Source: Takashimella koratensis (Eukaryota; Basidiomycota; Tremellomycetes; Trichosporonales; Tetragoniomycetaceae). From it: 64,000 nucleotides of DNA. Both the position numbers and the translations under genes were made by a program. The stretch covers positions 952,322 through 1,016,321 of the forward strand of contig BCKT01000008.1 in NCBI GenBank assembly GCA_003116875.1, read 5' to 3'. The notes beneath the pieces are model-generated. The model was not told the DNA's origin. It saw only the letters and a program-made list of their open reading frames with translations, and did no database searches. Of the stretch, positions 44,530-56,770 are shown piece after piece (within the stretch, counting starts at the first letter, position 1; every line of letters begins with the position of its first letter).

Positions 44530-46699
44530 TTACCAAGTATACCTAAATTTGGGGTTCTGCCACTCAATTAGTACCAACGCCATTTTCCTAGCTGCCTTCG
44601 TACTCACCTGCTTATCGGTGAGGTCTTGCCACTCCGAGTCGACCAGTTGGTGGTCCGATCCGTCGTTCTCCGCTTCAACAGCCTTCGCGTCACGCTTCTT
44701 GTTCTCCCACCAGCAAAGAGCCGCGTAGAGGCACAGCAAGGCAATCGTGACGCAGTACCCAGCAAGCATCACAGTATAGGCGGTCTGATACTTCGGAGCC
44801 TCTCTCGTGAGGAATGATTGAGGTCCCACCAAGTTGCCTACGGTGTATCCTGCGAATGCGAGTGAGTTGGTGTCGTGTCGTTTTTGGGTCTCTGTATCAC
44901 TCACCGATGTATGAGATACCGAAAACGGCGACCTTCTTACTGGTCCCGGCGACGTTGCAGTACATGACGAGTTGACCAAAGACAATGTAGGGAGCCCAGT
45001 AGGCCTCCACGATGTAGAGAGACACAAGCATTCCCGCTCGGTTGGTGACGGGGACAATAGTAAGAGCGATGGTGCCAGCAAGACATACTAATGATATGTC
45101 AGTTGGGCCCTGGTACTGTCATCTTACCAAGGCAAGCCCCCACGGCGCAGAGGATTGGCTGACGTGTTTTCTGCGCGATGACGGTCCAGAGGATCGATGT
45201 GAACCAACTGATCATTCCCTGCACAGTGTTAGTCTTAGGTTTGACCATCATCATCCTCCACATACCGTTGGAATGTTCATTAAAAGAGTTTGCTTCACAC
45301 TGAAACCAAAGCCAGTGACAACGATGGAGTAGAAGCCGTTCAGTCCGCCGTTGGGAATGTTCAAGAAGATCGAGATGAAGAAATAAAGCCACGTGCGGAA
45401 GTCGATGAGAGCTTCTTTGACTTGGCTCCACTTGAACTGTTCGACAATTGTTAGTCATAATACATACAGTGACGTGGGCATTTGTTTTCTCACCTTGTGG
45501 CTGACCATACCAGTCTGTCCAGCTTTCATGCGCTGAACAGCAATGAACTTTTGGCGGTCCGTCTTGATATGTGGTTAGCCGAAAACATGTTTTCTTCAAG
45601 GAGACAACTCACCAGCCAACGGGCAGTGGACGGATTCGAAGGCAGCAGGAACCAACAAAGAACGGACAGCACGGTTGAAAAGCAGCTGGAAAAGATTATC
45701 AGTGAACCTGTCATACAGGAAAGGACTCACCCAAGGATTAGATAAAGCAGTTGCCAGCTCGAAAGAGACCCGTTCGGCTTGTAGAATTGCACGGCATACC
45801 TGAGGAAAGGTTATCAAATGCTCGATGATGTACAACTCACGAAAGCAGACCGTTCCAGAGAGATGAAGTCGTGTTGAAGCAGATCACTGTTCTCCAGTAC
45901 CGCTCTTCCGGCTTCCACCACATAGAAAGCTATGAAGTCAGGTTATGATCTTTCTCACAGACGTACGACTAGTCCAGCGCCAGAGGTGTTGAGACCTTCG
46001 AAGAGCCCAAGCAAGAAGCGAACTGCCCACAACTCGGAGCGATTCTTACAGCCAATCGTGGCAAAGGTAAAAATCGCATATCCTGCAACGTTTATGGCAA
46101 ACACTCTGCCGGTATGGAAGCGCTGGACGAACCAGCCTTGGGGGAAGACAGACGCCATGGCTCCGAAGAAGACTGAGAGGGAAAGTCAGCCACATTTTGC
46201 ATTATGACAACCACGTACTGATCGAAGATGCCCAGCTGTAGTCTTGGCCCACCAGATTGAGATCCGTTCGAAGACCGAACGTCGCACTGGTGGAGAGGAT
46301 GACTTTGTCGATACCTCCAGTGGTCAAAGCGCAACAGACCAAAGGAAGGACAATCCAGTCCAGCTGTTACGACTGTTGTTAGCTCCTGAACACAATACCA
46401 AGGCGCTGAGACATACCTTGCGGCGAATCGCTCGCTCCTCCTCATCAGTCCAGTCGGCCATCAGCGCTTCAGCATCTGGTCGGGTGGCGAGATGGGCGAG
46501 GAAGCCGGCCGCCGCGTCATACTGAAGGACGTCAGCCAGCCTTCAGTCACGTTAAGTCATAGTAGTGTCGACAACATACCTTGGCCTGGTCTGCTTCCTC
46601 GACATTAGCAGCGGCGAGCTGGATACGCTCGCTGACCGGTGCGTCTTGAAGTTTCTCCGAGGAGAAAGCCATGTTCTTGTCGGCAGCTGCGTCGGTCAT
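44530..46699 (-). CDS. MFS permease of the allantoate (Dal5) / anion:cation symporter family
   Basis: Thirteen exons: 46580-46699, 46417-46521, 46219-46363, 45967-46172, 45841-45929, 45731-45799, 45613-45685, 45494-45562, 45266-45436, 45128-45218, 44905-45087, 44608-44849, 44530-44556 (529 aa). Family marks: 'RRKLDWIVLPLVCC' opening helix 1, 'PQGWFVQRFHTGRVF', 'RFLLGLFEGLN', 'MWWKPEERYWRTVICFNTTS', 'YFFISIFLNIPNGGLNGF', and the end 'DLTDKQNPKFRYTW' (DLTD-NPxFRY is typical of Dal5 relatives). Twelve membrane helices are expected in the plasma membrane, importing small organic anions such as allantoate, dipeptides, pantothenate or nicotinate in known members. It shares a 592-base divergent promoter with 5-oxoprolinase, suggesting a substrate linked to 5-oxoproline. 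Confidence 0.88.
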
Positions 46700-47291
46700 T
46701 GTGAGACAGCAGGAAGTGGTGGGAGTGAAACAATACCCAATAAGGGGGGGAGACGGGGTTTTTAGTCGAGATGAAGCTGTTTAATATGCTCTACAGATAA
46801 GCGTAGGAAGGTGTGGGCCGGCAAGAAGAGTGTGCCCACCCCATTCGTGATGAGTGAACCTCGGGAACTCGATCGTTTCGGAGAATGAAAGCCCTTCGGG
46901 CCGACCAGAGAGGGTGCTTTGGTTCAGAGTTACGGAGGTGCAAGTCCTTTGGGTCGTGTGATGATTGATATGAACGGGTTTGCAACAAATTAGGGACGTT
47001 CGATTTCAGCCGCCTTCATTTGTGCTACGAGTGGTTAGCCTGAAATGCCGGCAAATCCTGAACTCTCGGCAGAACTCCATTTGGCCCGGACATGCATCTC
47101 CGGATCCAGCTCTCCTTCGCTCTGCGCCGGATTTCGGTAGTCACTTTTGGCCGGGAATGCGTTACGACAGGTGGGTATCCTTGTATCCAAAAGAGACTCA
47201 GCCGGCCTGCTCTGTCCTTGCACATCTACGAGCTACGAATAACCACAAGGTTGAGGCTCATCGAATTCCATTCCAACACCGCCTTTTCACC
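46700..47291. promoter_or_regulatory. divergent permease / 5-oxoprolinase promoter
   Basis: Contains GATAAG at 46796-46801 (core of fungal nitrogen GATA-factor sites) and the interrupted palindrome CCGGA-N8-TCCGG at 47086-47103, which includes CGG-N10-CCG, a Zn2Cys6-type spacing. The site meanings are inference. Confidence 0.4.
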
Positions 47292-50200
47292 ATGCCTGTT
47301 GCCGTGAATGAGAAGGTCAAGATTTGTATCGACCGAGGTGGTACCTTCACCGTGAGTTCCTATGACCATGATGGTGAGCTCCAAGCTAAGCCGACGTTTG
47401 GATTTCAGGACGTCATCGCCATCACCGAAACCAAAGGCGATCATGTAGTCAAGCTTCTTAGTGTCGACCCAGACAAGTGAGTTAAAGAGGTCTTGTGTTG
47501 ACTTCATGCTGACCACAACCTCCGCAGCTACGCCGATGCTCCTACCGAGGGTGTGCGTCGCATCCTAGAGTGGTTCACTGGTCGACCCATTCCCCGCACT
47601 GAGCTCATCGACACCTCCAACATCGAATATCTCCGCATGGGGACAACGGTTGCTACGAACGCGCTCTTGGAACGCAAAGGGCAGCGTTGCGCCCTCCTCA
47701 TCGTACGTGCACCGATCTGATTGCCTAACATGTCCTGACATAAGTTCAGACCAAGGGCCACGCAGACGCCCTCGAGATTGCTTTCCAAACTCGGCCCAGC
47801 CTATTTGAGCTGGCAGTCAAGAAGGTTAGTGATCGCATCCCTCGCGAGTGCTGACCATTCTCAGCCCGATGTACTGTATTCTCAAGTTGTCGAGGTGGAC
47901 GAGCGTATCATTCCCGAGTGGCCGGAGTTTCTTGAAGACGGCACCGCAGATGTGCAGACAGATAAGGACCTCATCACAACGGAGAGCGGTGTGGTCGTAA
48001 GAGTTATGAAGCCTTTGGGTGAGCCTTCCCTATAGTCTGAGTATTGACAGTGATTCAGAGTCTCTCAAAGTCACGGAAGACCTTCAAGCCTTGTTTGCCG
48101 ACGGATATCGATCTGTTGCTGTTGTCTTCGCTCACTCCTACTTGTTCCCGGACCACGAGGAGCAAGTGGCTAAAATTGCTCGCGACATCGGTTTCGAAAA
48201 TGTTACTGTCTCTTCAGCCATCTATCCCAAGATCGGTTTCATCGCCCGAGGCCAATCAGCCACTGCTGATGCCTACTTGACCCCTGAGGTTCAGCGATAC
48301 TTGAAGGGCTTTTCCGCTGGATTCAAAGGCGGATTTCAGCCCGATTCAAGCGCTTGCCAAGTTTCCTTCATGCAGTCCGATGGCGCTTTGGCCGACATGA
48401 GGGCTTTCTCTGGGTTAAGAGCGATCCTGTGTAGGTGTCACTGGACTGTGAACAGATTCAAACCAGGGGGCTGACTCGTGTGGTAGCTGGTCCTGCTGGA
48501 GGAGTCGTGGGCTTCGCCAAAACATCCTTTGACCCTTTGGAGGGCTCTCCAGTTATCGGTTTCGACATGGGTGGAACAGTGAGTTCATCGCCTTGACTCA
48601 ACTAAACCATCCCAGTCTACAGACGTTTCTCGCTTTGACGGAACGTACGAGCATGTTTTCGAGACGACCACGGCAGGAATCACGATTCAAGTTCCTCAGC
48701 TCGACATCAACACCGTCGCAGCTGGTGGAGGATCCATCTTGACCTACCGCAACAAGGTCTTCAACGTCGGCCCGCAATCAGCTGGGGCTCACCCAGGACC
48801 AGCTTGCTACCGCAAAGGCGGTCCTCTCACGGTGACGGACGCCAACTTGTTCCTGGGTCGCTTGCACATTGACTCGTTCCCCAAGAGTGAGTCATACGTA
48901 GAACGACTTCTTGGGAGTGGTTTTGACACACCTCACAGTCTTTGGGCCTACCGAGGACATGCCGCTGGATATGGATATCGTTCGCGAGAAGTTCGAGGCT
49001 TTGACGAAGGAGATCAACCAAGAGACCGGTCGATCTCTCACCGCCGCGGAGGTTGCCTCGGGATTCATTGAAGTCGCCAACACTGCCATGGCTCGCCCTA
49101 TCCGAGCTCTCACCGAGCAGCGAGGTTTCCGAACTAGCGCTCACAACTTGAGTTGTTTCGGAGGAGCTGGTGGTCAGCACGCTACATCTTTGGCGGCACT
49201 CCTCGGCATCCACTCTGTCATTGTTCACAAGTGGGTGAATCCAACGATTCACAAGCTGACCAAATTTCGACAGATATTCCTCCATCCTATCGGCTTATGG
49301 TATGGCTCTCGCAGATGTCGCGGTCGACCTTCAGGAGCCCTACGTGCAAGAGCTTTCCCCCACCGTGTTCTCTGCGGTCGATGAGCGATTTGCTGCGCTG
49401 CGCCAGTCCACTCGTGACCGTCTCGTTGAGCAAGGCTGTCCGGCCGACACCATTGAATTCGTCAACTACTTGGTTCTGCAGTACCAGGGATCGGACACAA
49501 CGTTGATGATCAGTCAACCCGAAGACAACGACTACGCCAAGAGCTTCGCAGCAGAACACAAGCGCGAGTTCTCGTTCACGTCTGAGATGCCAATCATGAT
49601 CGCTGGCTGTCGTGTGAGGGCAACTTCGTCTAGCAACTCGAAGCTGTCGCCATCTGGTTCACCTTACATGAGCGAGCTTCAGACTCTGGAGAACAGCTCC
49701 GCGTTGGTTCCAAAGCCTACACCATTTGCTCAAAACCTGGTGTACTTTAGCGAGGTTGGAAAATACACAGAGTCTCCGGTTTTCCGCTTGGACACCTTGG
49801 TCGCTGGGCAGCAGATTCAGGGACCCGCCATCCTACTGGATGCCACCCAAACCATCGTTCTCGCTCCGCAGAACATCGCCAAAATTCTCGACTCTCATGT
49901 CGTGTGAGTGTAACGGTGCACCTCAAACGAGACCACAAAGCTGACATCTGCTTGCAGGATCGACGTTGGTCTTGGCCCCAAGAAACAAGTCGACGTCAGG
50001 TCGGTCGACCCCATCCAGCTGTCAATTTTCTCGCACCGATTCATGGGCATTGCAGAGCAGATGTGCCGAGCCCTACAGAAGACAGCGGTCTCGGTGGCAA
50101 TTAAAGAGCGACTCGAGTGAGTGTTGCCAGTGTTGTCTTGGTCGGTGATGGCTCATGCTAATGTGGACAGCTTCTCGTGTGCTCTCTTCGACAAGGACGG

Positions 50201-52012
50201 CGCCCTTGTTGCCAACGCCCCCAATGTGCCAGCGCACCTGGGCTCTATGCAGTACGCGGTGATGTATCAGGTAGAGCGACGCAAAGGGGAGCTGCGTCGA
50301 GGAGATGTCGTCTGCTCCAACGTCCCCGAAGCCGGTGGTGGTCACTTGCCCGATATCACGGTGAGATTCTGGCTTTATGAGCACTCCTGACGACCCTATC
50401 AGGTGATGCAACCGATCTTTGACGACAACAGCGATGATATTCTGTTCTGGGTCGCTGCTCGCGGACACCATACCGATATTGGAGGTCTCGGTGGTAACTC
50501 CTCCCACCCTGACCAGGTTGATCGTGCGGACGAGGGTGTAGAGTTCGAGTCCACATTTGTCATTCGAGATGGCGTGTTCAACGAGAAAGAGATTGTGGAC
50601 GCATTCATGAAAGTGAACGAGTACCCTCAGTGCAAAGCGACTAAGCGTCTTGACCACAACATCTCGGATCTCAAAGCCCAATGCTCGGCTTGCGCTGTGG
50701 GCGCCAAGCAGCTCGGCCTGCTGTTCTCCGAGTACGGCAGGGATGTTGTCCAATTCTACATGGATGGTGAGTGGACACGAAACGAGTTCCAAAGGGATAT
50801 GATCACTGACGCGATATAGCTATCCGAGACAACGCTGAGGCCTGCACTCGTGACGCCTTGCGACCCTACGGAGGACGCACTTACGAGACTGTCGACCGAT
50901 TCGATGACGGCAGCACTGTCAAACTCAAGATCACTATCGACTCGGCGAGCGGCAGTGGCGTCTTCGACTTCTCGGGGACTAGCCCAGAGGTCCTAGGTAA
51001 CATCAACGCTCCTCCAGGCTGCACTCGCTCAGCGATCTTGTACTGCTTGCGGACGATGTCTGGGCGTGACATCCCCATGAACGCCGGTGTGCTCGCGCCT
51101 CTGGATATCATTATCCCCGAAGGCTGTATTCTTTCGGCTTCTCCCGACGCTGCTGTCTCTCAAGGGTGAGTTATGGGATAGCACCGATAGGCTGACTTGC
51201 TCAGAAACGGCGAAGTCTCGCAGCGTGTCGCCGACATTGTCTTCACAGCCTTCAACCTCATGTCTGGGTCACACGGCACTATGAACGGAACGCACTTGCT
51301 CTACAAACGGCTGACGTGGCAAGAGACTAGTGAGTTGGACGCTTTCACCAACACATAGACCATTATTAACTCATGTGAATTAGCCTGTGGTGGTGCTTCA
51401 GCTGGTCCGGGCTGGCATGGCCAGTCTGCCGTCCACACCAACATGACCAACACCCGAATTGGCGACCTCGAGCTCTTGGAATCCCGCTTCCCAGCCATTC
51501 TCCGAGAATTCAGTATTCGTCGCGGAACCGGAGGTGAAGGGAAATGGCGAGGTGGTGACGGCATCAGACGAGTGTATGAAGCTCGAGTTGACATGGAGGC
51601 GAGCCACGATGGACAACGTCGTGTCGTCATTCCCCATGGTGTTGATGGAGGCATGGACGGTGAACGAGGTGCTTCGTACCAGTGGCGACACAAGAGGAAC
51701 GGCCCTGGTTTCAGGCTGGTCAAACTCAAGCCTGCCGCCCAGATCAAGTAAGCCTTAAGTTCTCGTCCAGTACCAGTTGATCATTAGTTGATCATTGCTA
51801 ATGCTGTGAGCAGGATGCAGCCGGGAGAGCAGCTCATCGTTCACACCCCGGGTGCGGGTGGATGGGGTGCCCCAGAGACCGAGAGCTCAAGACCCCATGA
51901 GTCAGAGCCGACTGCAAAACGAGTCGCTCTGGACCACTCAGAAAGGCCAATCTACACCAAGGGCAATGGCAGTTTGGCCCAGTTTTCCACCACACAGAAC
52001 GAGTGCGATTAG
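47292..52012 (+). CDS. OXP1: 5-oxoprolinase (ATP-hydrolysing)
   Basis: Converts 5-oxo-L-proline to L-glutamate with ATP, in the cytosol (gamma-glutamyl/glutathione cycle). Seventeen exons: 47292-47351, 47409-47476, 47528-47702, 47750-47824, 47865-48018, 48059-48430, 48487-48578, 48616-48886, 48939-49230, 49274-49903, 49958-50116, 50171-50360, 50403-50766, 50820-51165, 51205-51329, 51384-51747, 51814-52012 (1311 aa, close to the usual 1280-1300). Hydantoinase-A half: 'DRGGTFTD' at residues about 14-21, '[15 protein letters not shown]', '[10 protein letters not shown]', 'GFDMGGTSTDVSRF', 'GGGSILTY'. Hydantoinase-B half: '[20 protein letters not shown]', '[13 protein letters not shown]', '[10 protein letters not shown]', 'GAGGWGAP'. 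The first intron (57 nt) has no stop and keeps frame, but it must be removed to join RGGTFT to D. Confidence 0.95.
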
Positions 52013-52144
52013 AACAAGATTTACCATTTAGATCACAGTTGAGCAAGTACACTACAATGTCAGAATGATGCATCCCTTTCCCGATATTGTGGTACATAAT
52101 GATACATCGTCCACACTGGGAAACTGATGGAACAACCCTTACTC

Positions 52145-54809
52145 TTACGCTGTGTTGTTATCCCCATCCGGTACCAATCCCATGGAGAAAAGGGGATTTT
52201 CCAGATCAAACATCATAAGCCAGTCATTGACGTCCTGTGGAAGATCAATGACAGGTTCAGACGAGAAAGTTGGATTCGCGGTTTCTGTAGATGTCGAGCT
52301 GATGCCGTCTAGCCACTGAGATCGAAGAGACAGGAGAACCTCTAGAGCCTTGCGACCCTCTGTCCACGTACTCCCCAAGGATTTCATGATTGCCACCTGC
52401 AAACAAAAGTCAGTATCATTATCGTCCGACCGTCCACGACTTACACAGTCCTCAAGATTCTTGGAAGCTTCTTTCCACTTCCTTTCTCCTGGGAAAGAAC
52501 CGGCACATTGAAGGAGGAAGATGGTTCCAGCCGCAAATGCGATCGACACTGTAACGACTCAGCAACTATAACCTTATGAGCACCCACCCAAATGATGCGA
52601 ACCGTATCGAACGTCGTGCACCCTATCAAAGAGCTGGTCATGGTTATCAGATGTTCGTCTTACCCGAGCGACATCATTAACGCTTACCAGCAAAATGTGA
52701 ATGATTAGGGAGCTCGCCAAATCGCATTTCTCGGCAGACAGTGGGCTGTCTGCGGATAGGTAAAACGGACGGTGAACGAATATGGTTGTCAAGTGGTACG
52801 TCGCATGAAGCATTAGGACATGAGGGAGCGGAGTAGCTTCTGGTGGATGAAATGGTAGCTGCCGATACCAATCTGCAAGTTGCTGCGAGATCGTGTGTAC
52901 TGAATCCATGTCGATGGTAAAAGCGCCACGGGTGGGATATCTGTTGAGTCATCAGCTTGGAACAGGTGCTTTGAATTCAGAATACAAGTCGACAAACATT
53001 TCGTCGAGGACAAATCGAAGTAATAGGCCCAGCTTGGCGGTCCAGTGGAAAACCGTCGACCGCATTGAGTGATTCGCCCATGATCCAAACGTCCGCTTGT
53101 CCCCAAGACTGGTGGGTGGCTTCCATGGTTGATGGTCCATGTCGTGGTCGATCTGAGGCAGAGTTATTTCTTCCACATGGGGCAGCATTGGACGACGACC
53201 ATTCGCATATGCGCGGAACTACACAGACAGGTGGTCAGATCACACGCTGCATCAACGATGCGTGACTTACAATGTCCTGAAGTTGCAACGTCCAATAAGC
53301 GTAGTTTCGAAGATCTCGCTCTATTTGTGTCATTTGACCGTCCTGAACGTATCGATCACACTAGAAATGTCATGGTAAGACTATATCGTATTGTTAATGT
53401 GATCGACTAACGTTGAGATAGAGCCCAGACTGGTGGCGGATCAGCGTCGTTCATCATTGTCTTGCAGCGCAACGTACCGCGTGAACACCAGCAACAGCAA
53501 GCCCAGAAAACAGGTAACCGGTGTTTACGTGGTGAGATGAGATTCTCGAGTGAGTACAGCTGTCCAAACCAATCAGCAGGTCTCATCGAAACTGAGCATC
53601 AACTTACACGGAGAAGAGGCTGAAAGCCCGCAATGAGGCCAAAGACATATTGTCGCACTCCGTCTGTAAGAGCACCGAGCAATGCGGGATAAACAGTTGC
53701 TCAAAAGTTTGGATGAGCTGAGAATGCTCCTCCTTGAAAAACTGTAGTCCAAGGAACAGCGCGGAGCAGTGAAGTAGAGGCGAATAGTGCGCTGTCCGAA
53801 CAGGTGGCGGCGGGTCGGTGCTGAGTGATGAAAATCGATTACAGATTTCGAGGTCTCTAAAAAACTGGTTCATATCGGCAGCGAGACACCAGGGAGCGTA
53901 ATATGCTGCGAAGTATCCCAGCGCTTTGTCATGCGTCGATCGCTCAATGAGAAGGGCTTGAGGAAGATTCCGCGCCCATTCGACTCGATCTCCAGCTGAC
54001 ATTGGTCGGATTGCCACGTTGCTTGGTGGTGGATCGCGTCGTGGTACATTTCGGTGTGCCCACAGTGAGGTTGGTCCAAGGTAAGTCATGGGGTCACTCT
54101 GAGAACCTTCCAAACGCTTTCAAAGTTAGCGTTGCCATCAATCGCCCTTACGTAGAGGAGGTTGGTGGTTGAGTAAGCCACGCGTTTGGGTGCCGTTGGA
54201 GAAACAAGTCCTAACCCTTGGAATGATGATCCTGCCTGGTTCCGCTCGGCAGACATTGGGACAGTCTCGATAGACATCTGACCCCCAAACAATGGAGATG
54301 TTGATGCAAGACGATTCGAAGGGACATGTTGTGGAGCATCAGGTAAACCAACGCTGATATCGTCCGCGGATGCATGAGAGAGGTCGGACGCAGCTGTTGA
54401 GCTTTCTGGGGCCGGATGTTGATTTGATTGATGGGCCATGCGCCGTTCAAGCATCGCTAGCCGTGCTTTCAAGTCTTCCACTTCGCTCAGTCGTGATGAT
54501 GACAGCTCCGCAAGATGTGCGTTGAGAGCCTCCAGATCTTGCTTGCGACCGCTGTGACCATACATCAGGATCCATCTGCATGACGCGTTGAATGAACACA
54601 CCGTCTCCCGTCCTTGTTGAGATACAGGCATTCCCATCCTTTGGATTCGCAGACCCGACAAGTCGGCTTTCCTCCGTCACATTTCATCTTCCTGTCGACG
54701 TTAGCGCGACTCCCCGCCTGACAACTCACCGGCTCCTGCAGGAATCACAAGCTTGCTGTACATGATTGGATGTCCTCTGCCTCTTCCGTGGCTCGGCCGG
54801 ACTGTCCAT
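52145..54809 (-). CDS. Zn2Cys6 transcription factor with fungal-specific TF domain
   Basis: Twelve exons: 54730-54809, 54602-54691, 54152-54551, 53608-54116, 53478-53559, 53412-53429, 53271-53360, 52998-53218, 52688-52940, 52588-52633, 52445-52548, 52145-52396 (714 aa). The binuclear cluster is 'ACDSCRSRKMKCDGGKPTC' followed by 'RVCESKGWEC', residues about 19-48, with an intron between the second and third Cys. A leucine-rich dimerisation helix follows ('LEALNAHLAELSSSRLSEVE'). The middle homology region has 'DPMTYLGPTSLW', 'SSHHVNTGYLFSGLAVAG', 'YVQDGQMTQIERDLRNYAYW' and 'IYPTRGAFTIDMDSVHTIS'. Unusual introns include 35 nt (54117-54151), an 18-nt exon and one GTTTGT donor (52997-52992). It is divergent from the FAD oxidase and convergent with 5-oxoprolinase, so a local pathway regulator is likely. 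Confidence 0.85.
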
Positions 54810-55084
54810 GATTGTGGTACGAGTGGACGGCGATGTGGGGTATGAGACGCGCTATCCGGAGATGGTGGGTTATTGGGGGGATGGACAAGAAACCCGAACG
54901 AAGTCGTGAGCTGAGTTACGGGGATTAAACCCGGAAGCCCCTCGGACCAGACCGATCCCAGCAGTCGTTAATTGGTTCCGTGGTAGGGCTCTCCATAAAA
55001 GCGATAAGCCGGTTTGGAACCCGAGAAGGCTCAACGCATTTGTTTGCGTCATCTACTCTTTCACCGGTCTCGGCTTGAGCGACA
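54810..55084. promoter_or_regulatory. divergent regulator / FAD oxidase promoter
   Basis: Holds CGG-N6-CCG at 54943-54954 (Zn2Cys6-type inverted half sites), an ATAAAA TATA-like element at about 54995-55000, and GATAAG at 55003-55008, 77 bases before the oxidase ATG. The combination mirrors the permease/oxoprolinase promoter. Confidence 0.45.
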
Positions 55085-56770
55085 ATGGTGTCCAAGGATT
55101 CAAAGATCATTGTTGTTGGAGGTGCGGGGACCATGGGATCGTCGACGGCTCTTCATCTCGCCAGACGAGGATTTGTTAATGTTCGAGTGATGGACATGTT
55201 TCAACCTCCATCGGGCAACTCCGCCGGCAACGACAGGAACAAGGTAAGCAGCGTGTCGGCACTCAAACCTTCGTCGACGATGATGATGTTATGGGAACGT
55301 GACACTCCTACTAACGCGCTGGTAGTTGATCAGTACCCACTATGTCGACGGAATCTGGGGTAGGCTGGCGTTTGAGACCTGGGAAGCTTGGCAGTCGGAT
55401 CCGTTATTTCAACCATTTTTACATCCAGTCGGACGTGTAAGTCGATCAATCTCCTTGCCGCGCCCAGCTAAATGGTCGACAGGTAGACATCGCGTCAAGC
55501 AAAGACGCCCCCCGAGCACAACGGCTGCGTAAGCAACTTCAAAGGTCGACGGAGACGGGACGTGGAACAAATGTGGAATGGCTGGACGATGAACAAGCGA
55601 TCCTTCAGAAAGCGCCCTACCTGCACGAAGCAGATATCAAGGTGGGAACGGAGGGCTGAGAGCAGTATTGGAGACACTAGCTGATGGCCACTGTTCATAG
55701 GGATGGACCGGGATGTGGACGCGAAACGCTGGCTGGGTTGCTGCAAGAGACGCGCTGAACGCTGTCGGTCATGAACTCCGGACTCTTGGAGTCTTCTCCA
55801 CCTTCGGCACGTCTGGCACCTTCAAAGAGCCACTACTCGCTGAAGATGGCACCACCGTTGTGGGAGTGAGAGCTGTGGACGGAACCGAGTGGCCTGCAGA
55901 CTTGGTTGTGATGGCAACAGGCGCCTGGTCACCCACGCTCATCGACCTCCAAGATCAGTGCACGTCAAAGGTAAGTGGCTTCCGTCTTGAAAGTCAGCTG
56001 TGCTGACCATCGAACACATCGACAGTGCTGGCAGTATGGGCATGTTCGACTTTCCGAAGATGAAGTGTCGAGCTATAAAGGGCAGCCTACGTTGTACGCG
56101 GAAGAAGTTGTGAGTTGAGCAACGTCGTTGCTTAGCTTCGAGCTGACCTTTGTTTTAGGGCTTCTTTATGGAGCCTTCACCGGATGGAGTCATGAAGTTC
56201 GTCAATGAGTTCCAAGGGTACACCCGGCTGGCCAAATGTCAGCCATTTGGATCAAAAGAAGAGACTGTCATGTCGGTCCCGCGTTCTCACGGTATTCACC
56301 CAACGGACACCATTCCCACCGAGGGCTTGGAGTCGGTCAAGGAAGTGATTTCGAGATTCGCTCCCGCCCTCAAGAGCAAAGAATTGTTCGACACCGCCAT
56401 ATGCTGGTGCACCGACTCATTTGACGGCAACTGGCTGCTATGCGAGCACCCCAAATATCATGGCCTCATCCTTGCGACAGGTGACAGCGGACACACTTTC
56501 AAAATGCTCCCCATCGTTGGCAAATACGTCGCAGATTTAATTGAGGGAAAGGCACGTTTTTTGGGATGGCTCCAAATGATTTGACTGACACATATGCAGC
56601 TGTCAGATGACGATCGACAACTCTGGAAATGGCGTCCGGAGATGCTCCAAGCTGGCGTGCAGGGTAGAGACGGACCACCGCCAAAAGATCTGAACGACTT
56701 GGATGGATGGCGTCATGATCGCGGACCTCTTGACAATGTACTCGCGCTCTCGACGCACCTGCATCTTTGA
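55085..56770 (+). CDS. FAD-dependent amine oxidase, fructosyl amino acid / saccharopine oxidase type
   Basis: Seven exons: 55085-55243, 55326-55436, 55483-55641, 55701-55970, 56026-56109, 56159-56551, 56600-56770 (448 aa). The N-terminal Rossmann motif 'IIVVGGAGTMGSSTALHLAR' binds FAD, and 'GNSAGNDRNKLIS' matches fructosyl amino acid and sarcosine-type oxidases. 'CWCTDSFDGNWLLCEHP' contains the cysteine that covalently holds FAD in monomeric sarcosine oxidase relatives, and 'ATGDSGHTFKMLPIVGKYV' is the C-terminal signature. These enzymes oxidise N-alkylated amino acids, giving peroxide and free amino acid. No C-terminal SKL-type peroxisomal signal is present (it ends HLHL). The sixth intron (56552-56599) has a GC donor. 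The exact substrate cannot be told from sequence. Confidence 0.87.

Noticed and set aside
46700..47291. Short ORFs on both strands in the permease/oxoprolinase promoter
   Set aside because: No protein-like composition or conserved motif; the region is better explained as a divergent promoter.
52145..54809. Apparent frame break in the regulator between 'NLLY' and 'EGSQSDP'
   Set aside because: A 35-nt GT-AG intron (54117-54151) restores the frame and the expected protein, so a frameshift is not needed.
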